Source: Bradyrhizobium sp. sBnM-33 (lineage in GTDB: Bacteria; Pseudomonadota; Alphaproteobacteria; Rhizobiales; Xanthobacteraceae). From it: DNA of 64,000 bases. This document shows positions 35,123-47,387 of this stretch, in pieces (position 1 is the first letter of the stretch; every line of letters starts with the position of its first letter). A program made the position numbers and the translations under genes. The stretch is taken from the NCBI RefSeq assembly GCF_032917945.1, contig NZ_CP136624.1, positions 1,550,001 through 1,614,000 of the forward strand, read 5' to 3'. The notes below the pieces were generated by a model. It ran no database searches and was not told the origin of the DNA. It saw only the letters and a program-made list of their open reading frames with translations.

Positions 35123-37155
35123 ACGCTCTCGCTCTATCCCGCATGGCCAGCCGTCCGGATCTGTCACACGCAGAGATGGCCAACGCGATCCGCTTCCTGG
35201 CGATCGACGCCGTTGAGAAGGCCAAGTCCGGTCATCCCGGCATGCCGATGGGCATGGCTGACGTCGCGACCGTCCTGTTTTCGCGCTTTCTCAAATTCGA
35301 TCCCTCGGACCCGGCGTGGCCGGATCGCGACCGCTTCGTGTTGTCGGCCGGCCATGGCTCGATGCTGCTGTATGCGCTTCTGCACCTGACGGGGTACGAG
35401 GGCGTGACGTCGGACGAGCTCAGGGCCTTTCGGCAATGGGGTTCGAAGACGCCGGGACATCCCGAGTATGGCCACACCCCCGGCGTCGAGACGACTACCG
35501 GACCGCTAGGGCAGGGCATTGCCACGGCCGTCGGCATGGCGCTGGCCGAGCGGCTGATGAACGCCCGCTTCGGCGACGATTGCGTCGATCATTTCACCTA
35601 TGTGATCGCGGGCGACGGCTGCCTGATGGAGGGGATCAGCCACGAGGCTATCTCGCTGGCCGGGCATCTCAGGCTCAATCGTCTGATCGTGCTGTTCGAC
35701 GACAACGAAATCTCGATCGACGGCGCCACGTCACTGTCATGTTCGGATGATCAGCTCGCACGGTTCAAGGCCGCAGGCTGGTCGGCCAGTCGAATCGACG
35801 GCCACGATCCCGAAGCGATCGCGGCCGCGATCGAGCGGGCGCGCAACAGCGACCGGCCGTCGCTGATTGCCTGCCGCACGATCATTGGCTTTGGTGCGCC
35901 GAACCGTCAGGGAACCGAGAAAGTCCATGGCGCGCCGCTGGGTGGCGAAGAAGCCGCCAAAACCCGCGCTGCGCTGAACTGGCCGCACGCGTCGTTCGAG
36001 ATTCCGGAAGCCGTCCTCGCGCAGTGGCGTCAGGCAGGCCGCCGCGGGCATGCCGCCCGCCGCTGCTGGATCGAACGGACCCGGCGTCTGAGTTCGGATT
36101 CCCGCTCGCCATTTCACGACGCGCTGAATCGCAACCTGCCGTGCAGCTATGCGCAAGCCATGACAAAGCTGCGCGATGACTTCGCGTCCGAGCGGCCGAA
36201 TATTGCCACCCGGCAGGCGTCGCAGCGCGTGATTGATGCAATCGCCGAAGCGCTGCCCAATCTGCTCGGTGGCTCGGCGGATCTCACGCATTCCAACCTG
36301 ACGCGGGCCAAAACCCAGCGCCCGGTACAGCCCGGCTCGTTTTCAGGCAGCTATATTCATTATGGCGTCCGCGAGCACGCCATGGCGGCGGCGATGAACG
36401 GCATCGCTCTGCATGGCGGATTCATCCCCTACGGCGGTACGTTTCTCAGCTTCGCCGATTACAGCCGTCCGGCGATCCGGCTGGCGGCGCTGATGAGCGT
36501 TCGTGTCATCCATGTGATGACGCACGACTCCATTGGGCTGGGCGAGGATGGTCCCACCCATCAGCCGGTCGAACATCTGGCATCGCTTCGCGCGATCCCC
36601 AATCTGCTGGTTTTCCGACCGGCCGATGCCATCGAGACCGCCGAGGCCTGGGACTGCGCGCTACGGGCGCAGGCCAGTCCGTCAGTGCTGTGTCTGTCGC
36701 GGCAAGCGCTGCCCGCCTTCCGCGAAGGCGGCGATGATAATCTGGTCGCGCGCGGCGCCTATGTCGTCGTTGAGCCGCAGGGCGGACGCGATGTCACGCT
36801 GATCGCGACCGGATCGGAAGTCGCGATCGCCATCGAAGCTGCGAAAACGCTCGCAAGGGATAATGTCCACGCGGCCGTCGTCTCGGCCCCGTGCTTCGAG
36901 CTGTTCCGCCAGCAGTCGCGCGAGTACAGGGCGGAGGTTCTTGGAGACGCCCCGCGGGTCGGGGTCGAAGCCGCGATCGAGGGCGACTGGGCGCGCTGGC
37001 TCGGCGATGGCGGCGAATTCGTCGGTATGACCGGCTTTGGCGCATCTGCGCCGGCGGAAACGCTCTATCGCGAATTCGGCATCACCGCGAACGCCGTCGC
37101 AGTAGCGGCGATGCGCAGCATCGCGCAGTCAAGGATGGCGGCAACTTGGGCATGA
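35119..37155 (+). CDS. cbbT: Transketolase
   Basis: This 678-residue ThDP enzyme moves two-carbon ketol units in the regeneration phase of the Calvin cycle. The N-terminal domain holds [14 protein letters not shown] and the ThDP motif [13 protein letters not shown] with [10 protein letters not shown]. The pyrimidine-binding domain holds [10 protein letters not shown] and [18 protein letters not shown] with [21 protein letters not shown]. The C-terminal domain is complete. Length is normal for the family. It overlaps cbbP by 4 bp and lies 33 bp before cbbA. Confidence 0.96.
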   Translation: MNALALSRMASRPDLSHAEMANAIRFLAIDAVEKAKSGHPGMPMGMADVATVLFSRFLKFDPSDPAWPDRDRFVLSAGHGSMLLYALLHLTGYEGVTSDELRAFRQWGSKTPGHPEYGHTPGVETTTGPLGQGIATAVGMALAERLMNARFGDDCVDHFTYVIAGDGCLMEGISHEAISLAGHLRLNRLIVLFDDNEISIDGATSLSCSDDQLARFKAAGWSASRIDGHDPEAIAAAIERARNSDRPSLIACRTIIGFGAPNRQGTEKVHGAPLGGEEAAKTRAALNWPHASFEIPEAVLAQWRQAGRRGHAARRCWIERTRRLSSDSRSPFHDALNRNLPCSYAQAMTKLRDDFASERPNIATRQASQRVIDAIAEALPNLLGGSADLTHSNLTRAKTQRPVQPGSFSGSYIHYGVREHAMAAAMNGIALHGGFIPYGGTFLSFADYSRPAIRLAALMSVRVIHVMTHDSIGLGEDGPTHQPVEHLASLRAIPNLLVFRPADAIETAEAWDCALRAQASPSVLCLSRQALPAFREGGDDNLVARGAYVVVEPQGGRDVTLIATGSEVAIAIEAAKTLARDNVHAAVVSAPCFELFRQQSREYRAEVLGDAPRVGVEAAIEGDWARWLGDGGEFVGMTGFGASAPAETLYREFGITANAVAVAAMRSIAQSRMAATWA

Positions 37156-37188
37156 CGGTCACAAGAGAGCAATGACACGGAGGCTGCG

Positions 37189-39790
<2,602 letters not shown>

Positions 39791-39802
39791 GGAGCGGAAA
39801 TC

Positions 39803-40222
39803 ATGCGCATTACCCAAGGCTGCTTCTCGTTTCTGCCCGATCTCACCGACGAGCAGATTTCCCGGCAGGTCCAGTATTGCCTGGAGAATGGCTGGGCGGT
39901 GAACATCGAATTCACCGACGATCCGCATCCCCGCAACAATCTGTGGGAGATGTGGGGATTGCCGATGTTCGATCTCCGCGACGCCGCCGGCGTGATGATG
40001 GAGCTGAACCAATGCCGCAAGGTGTATGGTAACAGCTACATCCGCCTGTCGGCATTCGATTCCAGTCACGGCTGGGAATCGGTGCGGCTGTCCTTCATCG
40101 TTAACCGACCGAAGGAGGAACCCGGCTTCCGCCTCGAGCGGCATGAAGTTGCCGGCCGCAACATCCGCTATACGACCAGATCATACGCCGCCGACCGTCC
40201 GGAGGGCCGGCGTTACGGTTAG
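39803..40222 (+). CDS. cbbS: RuBisCO small subunit, form IC
   Basis: This 139-residue small subunit begins [19 protein letters not shown], the standard start of red-type CbbS, and has the longer C-terminus (about residues 105-139) typical of form IC/ID enzymes. The [24 protein letters not shown] stretch is well conserved. It completes the L8S8 holoenzyme with CbbL. The following gene cbbX lies 133 bp downstream. Confidence 0.98.
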   Translation: MRITQGCFSFLPDLTDEQISRQVQYCLENGWAVNIEFTDDPHPRNNLWEMWGLPMFDLRDAAGVMMELNQCRKVYGNSYIRLSAFDSSHGWESVRLSFIVNRPKEEPGFRLERHEVAGRNIRYTTRSYAADRPEGRRYG

Positions 40223-40355
40223 TTCATCGGTTCGGTCCGACAGACGAGTTCTCCCTGATCGTGCCTTTCGTCTGCTGGATACACTGCTTCGTCGCTGCAG
40301 AAGCGGCGACGGAGTTTTTTCCAGACTGCGCGTGCATCGCGTCGAGGTTTGCCAA

Positions 40356-41270
40356 ATGGACTTGGATACCGCCGACATGACAGACACGGTCAACCTCCGC
40401 GAGGAGCTTGAAGCCGTCGGCATCGAAGAAATCCTCACGCAGCTCGACCGCGAGCTGATCGGGCTGATGCCCGTCAAAACCCGTATTCGCGAAATCGCGT
40501 CGCTCTTGCTGATCGAACGTATCCGCAAGCGCCTCAATCTGACGTCCGAGGTGCCGACATTACACATGTCGTTCACCGGCAATCCCGGCACCGGCAAGAC
40601 CACGGTGGCTCTGCGGATCGCGAGCGTCCTCCACAGGCTCGGTTTCGTGCGTCGTGGCCAGGTGGTGTCGGTTACCCGCGATGAGCTGGTTGGACAATAT
40701 ATCGGCCACACCGCGCCCAAGACCAAGGAGGTGCTGAAGAAGGCGATGGGTGGCGTGCTTTTCATCGACGAAGCCTATTATCTCCACCGGCCGGACAACG
40801 AACGCGACTACGGTCAGGAAGCGATCGAGATCCTGCTGCAGGTGATGGAATCCCAGCGCGAGGATCTGGTCGTGATTCTTGCCGGTTACGGCGATCGGAT
40901 GGATAAATTCTTCGCCAGCAATCCCGGCTTCCGCTCCCGCATCGCCCATCACATCGATTTTCCGGACTATTCGGAGCCCGAATTGCTTGCCATCGCCGAG
41001 CTGATGCTGCGCGACATGAACTACAAATTCAGCGCCGACGCGCGTGAAGCGTTCACGCGCTATATCGCGCTGCGCAAGACCCAGCCGCTGTTCTCCAACG
41101 CGCGCTCGATTCGAAATGCGCTCGACCGCATGCGCCTGCGCCAAGCCAATCGTCTCGTCGCAAATCTCGATCGTGTGCTGACGGCTGACGACATCATGTC
41201 CCTGGAGGCGTCGGACGTGCTCGCCAGCCGCGTCTTTTTGAAAGACAAGTCGACGGCTGGTTCGGCGTGA
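40356..41270 (+). CDS. cbbX: CbbX, red-type RuBisCO activase
   Basis: This 304-residue AAA+ protein removes tight-binding sugar phosphates from red-type RuBisCO. Walker A is GNPGTGKTT near residue 75, Walker [12 protein letters not shown] near 135, with a sensor arginine region [15 protein letters not shown] near 190. The ATG at 40356 gives a normal CbbX length; another ATG at 40377 is also possible. The frame is open to 40026 but that part overlaps cbbS. No cbbE follows, so the operon appears to end here. Confidence 0.95.
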   Translation: MDLDTADMTDTVNLREELEAVGIEEILTQLDRELIGLMPVKTRIREIASLLLIERIRKRLNLTSEVPTLHMSFTGNPGTGKTTVALRIASVLHRLGFVRRGQVVSVTRDELVGQYIGHTAPKTKEVLKKAMGGVLFIDEAYYLHRPDNERDYGQEAIEILLQVMESQREDLVVILAGYGDRMDKFFASNPGFRSRIAHHIDFPDYSEPELLAIAELMLRDMNYKFSADAREAFTRYIALRKTQPLFSNARSIRNALDRMRLRQANRLVANLDRVLTADDIMSLEASDVLASRVFLKDKSTAGSA

Positions 41271-41288
41271 AGCGCGATCGCGCGTTCA
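41268..41288 (+). terminator. Hairpin at the end of the cbb operon
   Basis: The cbbX stop codon lies inside an inverted repeat around the palindrome GCGCGATCGCGC (41272-41283), flanked by TGAA and TTCA with one unpaired base. There is no T-tract, so it may be a weak or Rho-assisted terminator or an mRNA 3'-end stabiliser. Confidence 0.4.
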
Positions 41289-41570
41289 ATTTGCGGGAAA
41301 AGGGGTGTGATGGGATCAACAACGCGCCTCGCCGGAGCGGCGCGGAACGTATCGTTGCGGTGCGACGTTGCGGCGCGGTGATCCGGCGTGGCTTGCCGAG
41401 CCGTAGGTCGCGTGCCGCATAGCCCCGCCTTCGCCAATAGGGCTCCGGCCGAGCCGGATCGCGAAACAACTTCCGCCATTCGTTCCACTAACGTATAGTG
41501 CTGTGGTTGCTCGCGAGCGACACTGAGTTCCGACTGTGGTTCTAGTTTTTCCCGAAACTGGAGCACTAAA
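41271..41570. other. Intergenic region (300 bp) after the cbb operon
   Basis: It holds the end of the cbb operon hairpin, the dispersed repeat copy at 41380-41451, and the promoter region of the DUF4403 gene. The last 15 bases contain GGAG at a fitting distance from the ATG at 41571. I see no gene. Confidence 0.5.
41380..41451. repeat. Dispersed intergenic repeat, copy A
   Basis: A 72-bp stretch starting GATCCGGCGTGGCTTGCCG recurs at 49869-49940 in the same orientation with about 80-85 percent identity by eye. Both copies lie in intergenic DNA. No coding sense is evident. Confidence 0.75.
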
Positions 41571-43019
41571 ATGACTCATCCATCACGCATGTATCAGCCG
41601 CAGTACGATTCGATCGCGAATGGATCACGCATGGGCATTGCCCGTCTGGCGGCGTTCGCTCTTGGGGCGCTCCCGTCGATCGCGTTCGGCGCCGAAAAGC
41701 CGGCGCTGAGCCCGGACGCAGCAACGCCACTCGTAACGACTTCGCGAATCTCTGCGACAGTGGAGTTCGGGTTGCCGGCTCTCGCTGCGGCGATCGAGCG
41801 GGATATTCCAAAGCGGCTTGCCACCATCGACGAGCGCGTCAACTGCGTTCATCGTCGTGTTCTCATTTTCCGCATCAACGCCAATTGCGATGTCTGGGGT
41901 TTCGTCGACCGGACCACCCCGGTCTCTCTGTATGGCCGGGGCGACCGCATCTTCGGGGCCGTCTCCATATATGGCGCGGCCGAAGGCCAGGGAGCCAATC
42001 GTTTCACGGCGCGCATTCGCGGCGACACCGAGGCGCGCGCCACGATCGAGGTTGAAGCGCGCCCGGCGCTGCGGAGGGATGGGTCGCTACAGCTGAACAT
42101 CAGCGACTCCTTTCATTGGAGCGAACATCCCTACCTTCACGTGCTCGGCCGCGAGTTTGACCTTGCGCCCTATGTCGAGCCCAACATCCGGACGCAGCTG
42201 GGCCGCATCCGGTCACGGGCGCTGGCGGCGGCGCGCGCACTCGACCTACACGGCAAGGCCGAGGCGGCGTGGCGTCACGCGTTTGAACCGGTCAAACTCG
42301 CGGAGGATCCGCCGGTTTGGCTGCAGCTGACCCCGCAGAGCGCGGCTTTCGCGGGCGTCCGCGCCGATGCCAAGGTATTGTGGGGATCGCTTGAACTTAC
42401 CGGCTCCGCTGAAACCGTGATCGGCCAGCAGCCCCCAGCTGTTACAGTGACTGCCCTGCCGCCGCTCGGCACCGAGGTGGCCGAGCCTGGCACCTTCAAC
42501 ATCATTCTTCCCGTCCGCATCAACTACGAGACGCTCAAGGACAAGATCAGCCAGGCGATCGCAGCCGTGCCGGCACAGGACACGTCCGTGCGCGAGGTTC
42601 AGGTTTATCCGTCATCGGGCAAACTCGTGATAGGCCTGCGCATCGCAAAGAGCTCGGATACCGATTCCAGCGCGGGCCAATGGACCTATCTTTCCACCAC
42701 ACCAAACGTCGATACTAACGCCAAGACCTTCAGTCTCGGCGAAATCGACCTCACAACTTCATCAGACGACAGCCAGATTCGATCTGCCGTGGAACAGCTC
42801 GCGGCACAATTGAAGAATGTCGCCAATGTCGACTACGGCATCTCCTACCAGAACCTGCTCATGGCGGCGAACGAGCGCCTGACGCGCCCGCTGAAGGATG
42901 GCTTTCGCATGGAGGGCCACCTCGACTCGGCAAGGCTCGAAAAGGTGCAGTTGCTACGCGAAGGCATCCTGATTGCCCTTCATGCTAGCGGCGGTCTGAA
43001 GATACTTTACGGGCTGTAA
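41571..43019 (+). CDS. DUF4403 family exported protein
   Basis: This 482-residue protein has a hydrophobic segment at residues about 21-41 (MGIARLAAFALGALPSIAFGA), which suits a signal peptide with a longer N-terminal region. The body is all-beta and matches DUF4403 (TVEFGLPALAAAIERDIPK, RVNCVHRRVLIFRINANCDVWG, later VNIILPVRINYETL-like). Family function is unknown, though the repeated lipid-binding-like (TULIP-like) topology has been suggested by resemblance. The ATG at 41571 has GGAG upstream. The lipase-like gene follows after 4 bp, so the two are co-transcribed. Confidence 0.8.
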   Translation: MTHPSRMYQPQYDSIANGSRMGIARLAAFALGALPSIAFGAEKPALSPDAATPLVTTSRISATVEFGLPALAAAIERDIPKRLATIDERVNCVHRRVLIFRINANCDVWGFVDRTTPVSLYGRGDRIFGAVSIYGAAEGQGANRFTARIRGDTEARATIEVEARPALRRDGSLQLNISDSFHWSEHPYLHVLGREFDLAPYVEPNIRTQLGRIRSRALAAARALDLHGKAEAAWRHAFEPVKLAEDPPVWLQLTPQSAAFAGVRADAKVLWGSLELTGSAETVIGQQPPAVTVTALPPLGTEVAEPGTFNIILPVRINYETLKDKISQAIAAVPAQDTSVREVQVYPSSGKLVIGLRIAKSSDTDSSAGQWTYLSTTPNVDTNAKTFSLGEIDLTTSSDDSQIRSAVEQLAAQLKNVANVDYGISYQNLLMAANERLTRPLKDGFRMEGHLDSARLEKVQLLREGILIALHASGGLKILYGL

Positions 43020-43023
43020 GCAC

Positions 43024-44238
43024 GTGAGCTGGACCATGCGATACTTCACCACCAATTTCTTCGGCCGCTGGCGGCGCAAATGGATGCCGAATGCGCTCGT
43101 TGCCGCGGCTGTCTTTGGCCTGGCGGGAATAGCGTCGGCCCAGACGGCATTTTATGATGCGCCGGAATCGTTGCTCGCCGGCGCTCCGGGCAGCTTGGTG
43201 CGGCAGGAGCCGATGGACGGGGCTCCGCTCGGCGCCTCCACCTATCGCGTGCTATATCGGTCGACGGGGCTGAAGGGCCGGCCGATCTTTGTGTCCGGCG
43301 TCGTCATTGTTCCCCAAGGCGCGCCCCCGCCCGGCGGTCGTCCGATCGTTGCCTGGGCGCATCCTACCTCGGGCATCGTCCCGCGCTGCGCGCCGTCGCT
43401 CGCCATTTTTCTGTTTCAGCAGATCCAGGGTCTTCGTTCGATGATCTCCCGTGGCTTCGTCGTGGCGGCGACCGATTATCCGGGACTCGGCACGCCGGGC
43501 CCGCATCCTTATCTGGTGGGTGAGAGCGAAGGTCGCGCCGTGATCGATATCGTGCGCGCGGCCCGTTCCATTCCCCGCGCGGGCGAGGGCAAGGACTTCA
43601 TAGTGTGGGGACATTCGCAAGGCGGGCAAGCCGCGCTCTTCGCTGGGATGATGGCAAACACCTACGCCCCTGAGCTGCGGCTTGTCGGCGTCGCTGCTGC
43701 GGCGCCGGCAACCGACCTCGCAAAGCTGATGAGCGACGATATCAATTCGATCGGCGGCAAGAACATCACGGCGATGACGCTATGGTCGTGGCACCGCGTC
43801 TACGGAGCGGTCATCGACAACGTCATCGATCCGCGCGCCATGCCCGCGATCGACAGGCTGGCGCAAGAATGCATCGAAGGGCCTTTCGACCTGATCGTCA
43901 GGCAGAGAACAGGGAGGCCGCTCGAGCAATATTTTTTGACAGTGCAAGATCCGACCAAGGTGGAACCGTGGCGCTCGCTTCTCGAACAGAACAGCACCGG
44001 CGTGCTCTCTCCCGAGATCCCCATCTTTCTAGCGCAGGGGACCAATGACCAGATCATCCAGCCTGCGATTACCCAGGCCTACATGGACAAGCTGTGCAAG
44101 GCTGGCAGCAAGGTCAGGATGGTCATCCTGCCCGGTATCGGGCACGGACGCGCCGCGCAAGCGAGCACGATGGCGGCGGTGAACTGGATGACTGACCGCT
44201 TTGCCGGGAAAATACCTCCGGACGATTGCGTCAGATAG
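43024..44238 (+). CDS. Secreted lipase-like alpha/beta hydrolase
   Basis: This 404-residue protein belongs to the secretory-lipase type of alpha/beta hydrolase. A basic N-terminus (RRKWMPN) and a hydrophobic stretch ending IASAQTAF form the signal peptide, probably cleaved after SAQ or ASA. The nucleophile elbow is GHSQGGQ near residue 198, with the oxyanion region IVAWAHPTSG near 115. Catalytic Asp and His are likely in LAQGTNDQIIQP and LPGIGHGRA. The GTG start is supported by the 4-bp spacing to the DUF4403 stop; an ATG at 43036 is the alternative. It may hydrolyse lipids or polyester outside the cytoplasm. Confidence 0.85.
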   Translation: MSWTMRYFTTNFFGRWRRKWMPNALVAAAVFGLAGIASAQTAFYDAPESLLAGAPGSLVRQEPMDGAPLGASTYRVLYRSTGLKGRPIFVSGVVIVPQGAPPPGGRPIVAWAHPTSGIVPRCAPSLAIFLFQQIQGLRSMISRGFVVAATDYPGLGTPGPHPYLVGESEGRAVIDIVRAARSIPRAGEGKDFIVWGHSQGGQAALFAGMMANTYAPELRLVGVAAAAPATDLAKLMSDDINSIGGKNITAMTLWSWHRVYGAVIDNVIDPRAMPAIDRLAQECIEGPFDLIVRQRTGRPLEQYFLTVQDPTKVEPWRSLLEQNSTGVLSPEIPIFLAQGTNDQIIQPAITQAYMDKLCKAGSKVRMVILPGIGHGRAAQASTMAAVNWMTDRFAGKIPPDDCVR

Positions 44239-44358
44239 AGCTCGTCCAGAGAGCTGCGAAGGAAACGCCGATCTGCTCGATGGGCATAACAGCTTCGATT
44301 TCACCTGTAGCGTGCGGCGGTGCCGAGCTTTCGGTCGCCACCAGCGATCAGTCAGCTG

Positions 44359-45372
44359 TCAAAACGTCTCGGTAATCTTGCTCAGGCGAGGGGGACGATC
44401 CGGGTCAAATCCGCAGGCGCGCGCCGTCTGCTCGATCATCCGATAGGCCGGAACGAGCATGGTGATCGGGTCGGTGGCGGGGTCATCTTCGGCCAACCAG
44501 GGCAGCGAGCCATGCGGTCCGCCGCACAGATGCAGCGCGATCTTTTGCTCGCGCAATTCTTCTGCCAGCGCGTCCACCGTGGCCGCCGTTTCATCCATGA
44601 GGCGCATCATGAGAACCGGCGTGCGCGATGATAACGCGGCGCGCGGCCCATGCTGCAGCTCGGCGGCGCTCAAACCAATGGAAGGCAGGCGCAGGATTTC
44701 CGAAAGCTTGAGCGCGATCTCCCGCGCCGAGCCCAGGCCCAGGCCCCGCGCGGCGACAAACACGGCTGACGCTTTGGTGAGATCATCGGCAATCTCGGAC
44801 CAGTCGAGCGCCAGCGCGCGGTGCAGGCGCTCGGGCAACCTGTCGAGGGCTGACCGCAGCGCACGATCTTCCGCCAGCTCGGCAACAAGTTCGGCGCTAG
44901 CGGCCATCGAGCCAATTACGGTCTTGGTCGCCGCGACCGAGTGCTCTTGGCCGGCTTCGATCGGAACGACGAACTCCGCTTCGTCAGCCACCGGCGACGA
45001 CGTCTCATTGACGATGGCGATGGTGCGGGCGCCCGCGGCGCGCGCCGACCTAGTCGCCGCGACAAGATCCGGGCTGCGCCCGGATTGCGAGATTACGATG
45101 AACAGCGCATCGCGCAGCATCAAGGGCGTACGAAATGCCGTGATCACCGAAGGAGCGCTGGCCGAAACGGGAAGGCGAAGCCGCGTCTCGACCAGGTATC
45201 TTAAGAAAACCCCGGCATGCCCAGAGCTTCCCCGGCCGCACACCACGCACAGGGGGGCGGAGCCAATCCCGATTCGCTGTGCGATGTCGCGCCCAGCGGG
45301 GCGGTTACGCAGAATTTTGGCGACAACATCCGCGCTTTCCCCGATTTCGCTCGCCATTGCGGATTTCGTCAC
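44359..45372 (-). CDS. SIS-domain protein, probable glucosamine-6-phosphate deaminase (NagB-II type)
   Basis: This 337-residue protein consists of two SIS domains like the isomerase half of GlmS. The first holds VCGRGSSGHAGVFLRYLVE (about residues 42-60) and VISQSGRSPDLVAA (near 92), the second AARGLGLGSAREIALKLSEI (near 205) and a UTELQHGP-like ELQHGP motif. No glutaminase domain is present, so it cannot be GlmS. With nagK-, murQ- and nagA-like neighbours it best fits NagB-II, which converts glucosamine 6-phosphate to fructose 6-phosphate and ammonia, as described in Shewanella. Its GTG start overlaps the murQ stop (GTGA). Confidence 0.85.
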   Translation of the reverse strand: MTKSAMASEIGESADVVAKILRNRPAGRDIAQRIGIGSAPLCVVCGRGSSGHAGVFLRYLVETRLRLPVSASAPSVITAFRTPLMLRDALFIVISQSGRSPDLVAATRSARAAGARTIAIVNETSSPVADEAEFVVPIEAGQEHSVAATKTVIGSMAASAELVAELAEDRALRSALDRLPERLHRALALDWSEIADDLTKASAVFVAARGLGLGSAREIALKLSEILRLPSIGLSAAELQHGPRAALSSRTPVLMMRLMDETAATVDALAEELREQKIALHLCGGPHGSLPWLAEDDPATDPITMLVPAYRMIEQTARACGFDPDRPPRLSKITETF

Positions 45373-46361
45373 GGCTCAACCGCTCCGCCTTGCTTGCGCG
45401 GTGCCGCTTCCTTGGGATGCCGGTCACGATCCTTGGCTAGCTCGGCAAACACGCGCCGGAGGTTGCCGTCACAATTTTTCAGAATGGTCTCGGCATCAAC
45501 CCTGTCGACACCCAATGCCAGAAGGCCTGCCGTCTTGATGTCGCCCTCGGCCTGCTCAAGCGAGCGTGCCGCGTGCGACGGATCACAATGCGCGATTTGC
45601 GCCACCATGGCCTCGGCGCGCCGCTTCAGCTTGGCATTGGTCGGTTGCATGTTCACCATCATGCCGCGATAGACCCGGCCGAGGCGCAACATGATCCCTG
45701 AGGAGATCAGGTTGAGCACGACCTTCTGCGCGGTACCCGCTTTCATCCGCGTTGAGCCGGCGATCAACTCGTGACCGGTCTCTATCAAGATCGGAAACTT
45801 TGCCGATTCCAGCAGTGCAGTGCCGGGATTGTTGGCGACACCGATCGTCACGGCACCGAAAGAGCCTGCCTGCTGCAGCGCCGCGACCGTGAACGGCGTT
45901 GTCCCGCTGGCGGCAACGGCGATCACCACGTCGTGCGCTGTGAGCCGAGCGGCATCGATCTGCGTGACCGCGTCGTCGACATCATCCTCCGCGCCCTCGA
46001 TGCTGGTAACGAACGCGCTTTCTCCGCCGGCGACGATGAAGCGGACGCGCTCGCTGGGCCAGGCGAAGGTCGGCATCAGCTCGGCGCCGTCCTGGACCGC
46101 CACGCGGCCCGAGGTGCCGGCGCCGACATACACAATGCGTCCGCGATCGCCGAGCGCCGCCTTGGCCGCCTCAGTCGCCGCTGTGATCGCGGGAAGAGCG
46201 TGGCCGATCGCCGCGACTGCCGCAAGCTGGCCCTCCCACATCGCTTCCATCGCTGACGTCAGCGGCCATGCATCGAGATCGGCAAAGCGGGGATCGACTT
46301 CTTCGGTGGCCATATAGTTGATCCATGCCCCATCAAACGCGGAACTTTGAAGCCTGTTCAT
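45369..46361 (-). CDS. murQ: N-acetylmuramic acid 6-phosphate etherase
   Basis: This enzyme of 330 residues cleaves the lactyl ether of MurNAc 6-phosphate to give GlcNAc 6-phosphate in cell-wall recycling. It has the MurQ SIS motif RIVYVGAGTSGRVAVQDGAEL near residue 60 and TRMKAGTAQKVVLNLISSG near 220. The C-terminal UBA-like helical part follows. I chose the ATG at 46361 because the protein then starts close to the conserved TEEVDPRFADLD segment; it overlaps the kinase gene by 29 bp. Confidence 0.93.
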   Translation of the reverse strand: MNRLQSSAFDGAWINYMATEEVDPRFADLDAWPLTSAMEAMWEGQLAAVAAIGHALPAITAATEAAKAALGDRGRIVYVGAGTSGRVAVQDGAELMPTFAWPSERVRFIVAGGESAFVTSIEGAEDDVDDAVTQIDAARLTAHDVVIAVAASGTTPFTVAALQQAGSFGAVTIGVANNPGTALLESAKFPILIETGHELIAGSTRMKAGTAQKVVLNLISSGIMLRLGRVYRGMMVNMQPTNAKLKRRAEAMVAQIAHCDPSHAARSLEQAEGDIKTAGLLALGVDRVDAETILKNCDGNLRRVFAELAKDRDRHPKEAAPRKQGGAVEP

Positions 46362-47271
46362 GGTCAGCTTCTCTCTTGGGCAGTTCTTTCTTGGGCACGT
46401 CAAGCCGCCTTCGCGCAATTAGTAATGCGCCGGCCGCCGCGTCGGCGTCGGGACACCTCAGGCGGGCGCGCAGGTCAGGTGTCAGCCAGGGCGTAATGGC
46501 ATCGGCGAGCCCGCCCACCAGCGAGAGCCGGTCAATTCCTCTCGCCAGGAACAGATCGAGCAGATCGCCAATGGCGTCGGCCGCGCGTTCCACAATGCGA
46601 CGGCCGACCGGATCGCCCTGATTGGCGTGCCGTATCACGATCGGCGCGAACGCAGCGTAGTCTGTGGCCCTGGCTTCTTCAGACCAGGCCACCGCCTGAT
46701 AAGGATCATGATCGAATGCGCCCAGCACTTCTGAAAGCAACGGGGTCAGCTCGCTGCGGCGATCGGCGGCCCGCAACGCCAATCGAACAACCTGCAGGCC
46801 GATGTCGGCACCGCTGCCTTCGTCCGACACGGGAAAGCCGTAACCGGCGAGACGGATCTCGCGGCCCTCGATCAGGCCAACACCCACCGAGCCTGTGCCG
46901 GCTACCACGATGGCCCCGTCCGCGCCGCTATGGGCGCCGAGACAGGCCGCCAGGCCGTCGCTGATGAAGATGACGGACGCAAAGGGATGCGCGATCTTGT
47001 TGAGTGCCGCTTCCGCGCCCCGGCGACCAAGACCGGCGAGGCCAATTCCGGCGTGCATCTGCGCGAAATCCTCGCGCGTCAGTCCGGCCTGTGCGGCTGC
47101 AGCTTCAGTGGCCTCCATGATGGACCGCCAAGCCTTCTCGAAGCCAATCCGGGTCGTGGCAGGTCCAGAACTCGCTGCACCGAGTACCCTGCCGCTTTCG
47201 TCCTCGATCCGGGCGCGGCAGCGGGTTCCACCGCCATCAATGCCGAGATACGTGGTACCTTTTGTTCCCAT
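46333..47271 (-). CDS. nagK: BadF/BadG-family ATPase, probable N-acetylglucosamine kinase
   Basis: This 312-residue sugar kinase of the ASKHA fold has the phosphate-1 motif YLGIDGGGTRCRARI at residues 8-22, a second phosphate motif VVAGTGSVGVG near 125, and SDEGSGADIG near 150. The GlcNAc-kinase-type BadF family phosphorylates GlcNAc, or sometimes MurNAc. With murQ and NagB-II in the same operon and nagA divergent, a role in amino-sugar salvage is likely. The exact sugar is inference. Confidence 0.83.
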   Translation of the reverse strand: MGTKGTTYLGIDGGGTRCRARIEDESGRVLGAASSGPATTRIGFEKAWRSIMEATEAAAAQAGLTREDFAQMHAGIGLAGLGRRGAEAALNKIAHPFASVIFISDGLAACLGAHSGADGAIVVAGTGSVGVGLIEGREIRLAGYGFPVSDEGSGADIGLQVVRLALRAADRRSELTPLLSEVLGAFDHDPYQAVAWSEEARATDYAAFAPIVIRHANQGDPVGRRIVERAADAIGDLLDLFLARGIDRLSLVGGLADAITPWLTPDLRARLRCPDADAAAGALLIARRRLDVPKKELPKREADHEQASKFRV

Positions 47272-47387
47272 GGAAAGTTAACGCGAAGGTTTCGCTCCGG
47301 GTCCTCTCAAGAGACCCTTGGTGTACATATGAAGCCTTGTACGAGACTCGCCTCACGAGTCTGTGACTGCCACTCGGATCAATACTG
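47272..47387. promoter_or_regulatory. nagK-nagA divergent promoter with two inverted repeats
   Basis: This 116-bp region lies between the divergent amino-sugar operons. It contains a hairpin-like repeat GGGTCCTCTCAAGAGACCC with one bulged base (47299-47317) and a perfect 7-bp palindrome AGACTCG-N5-CGAGTCT (47344-47362). Either could be the operator of a GntR- or LacI-type repressor such as NagR/NagQ, but no such gene lies in the window. Confidence 0.55.
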
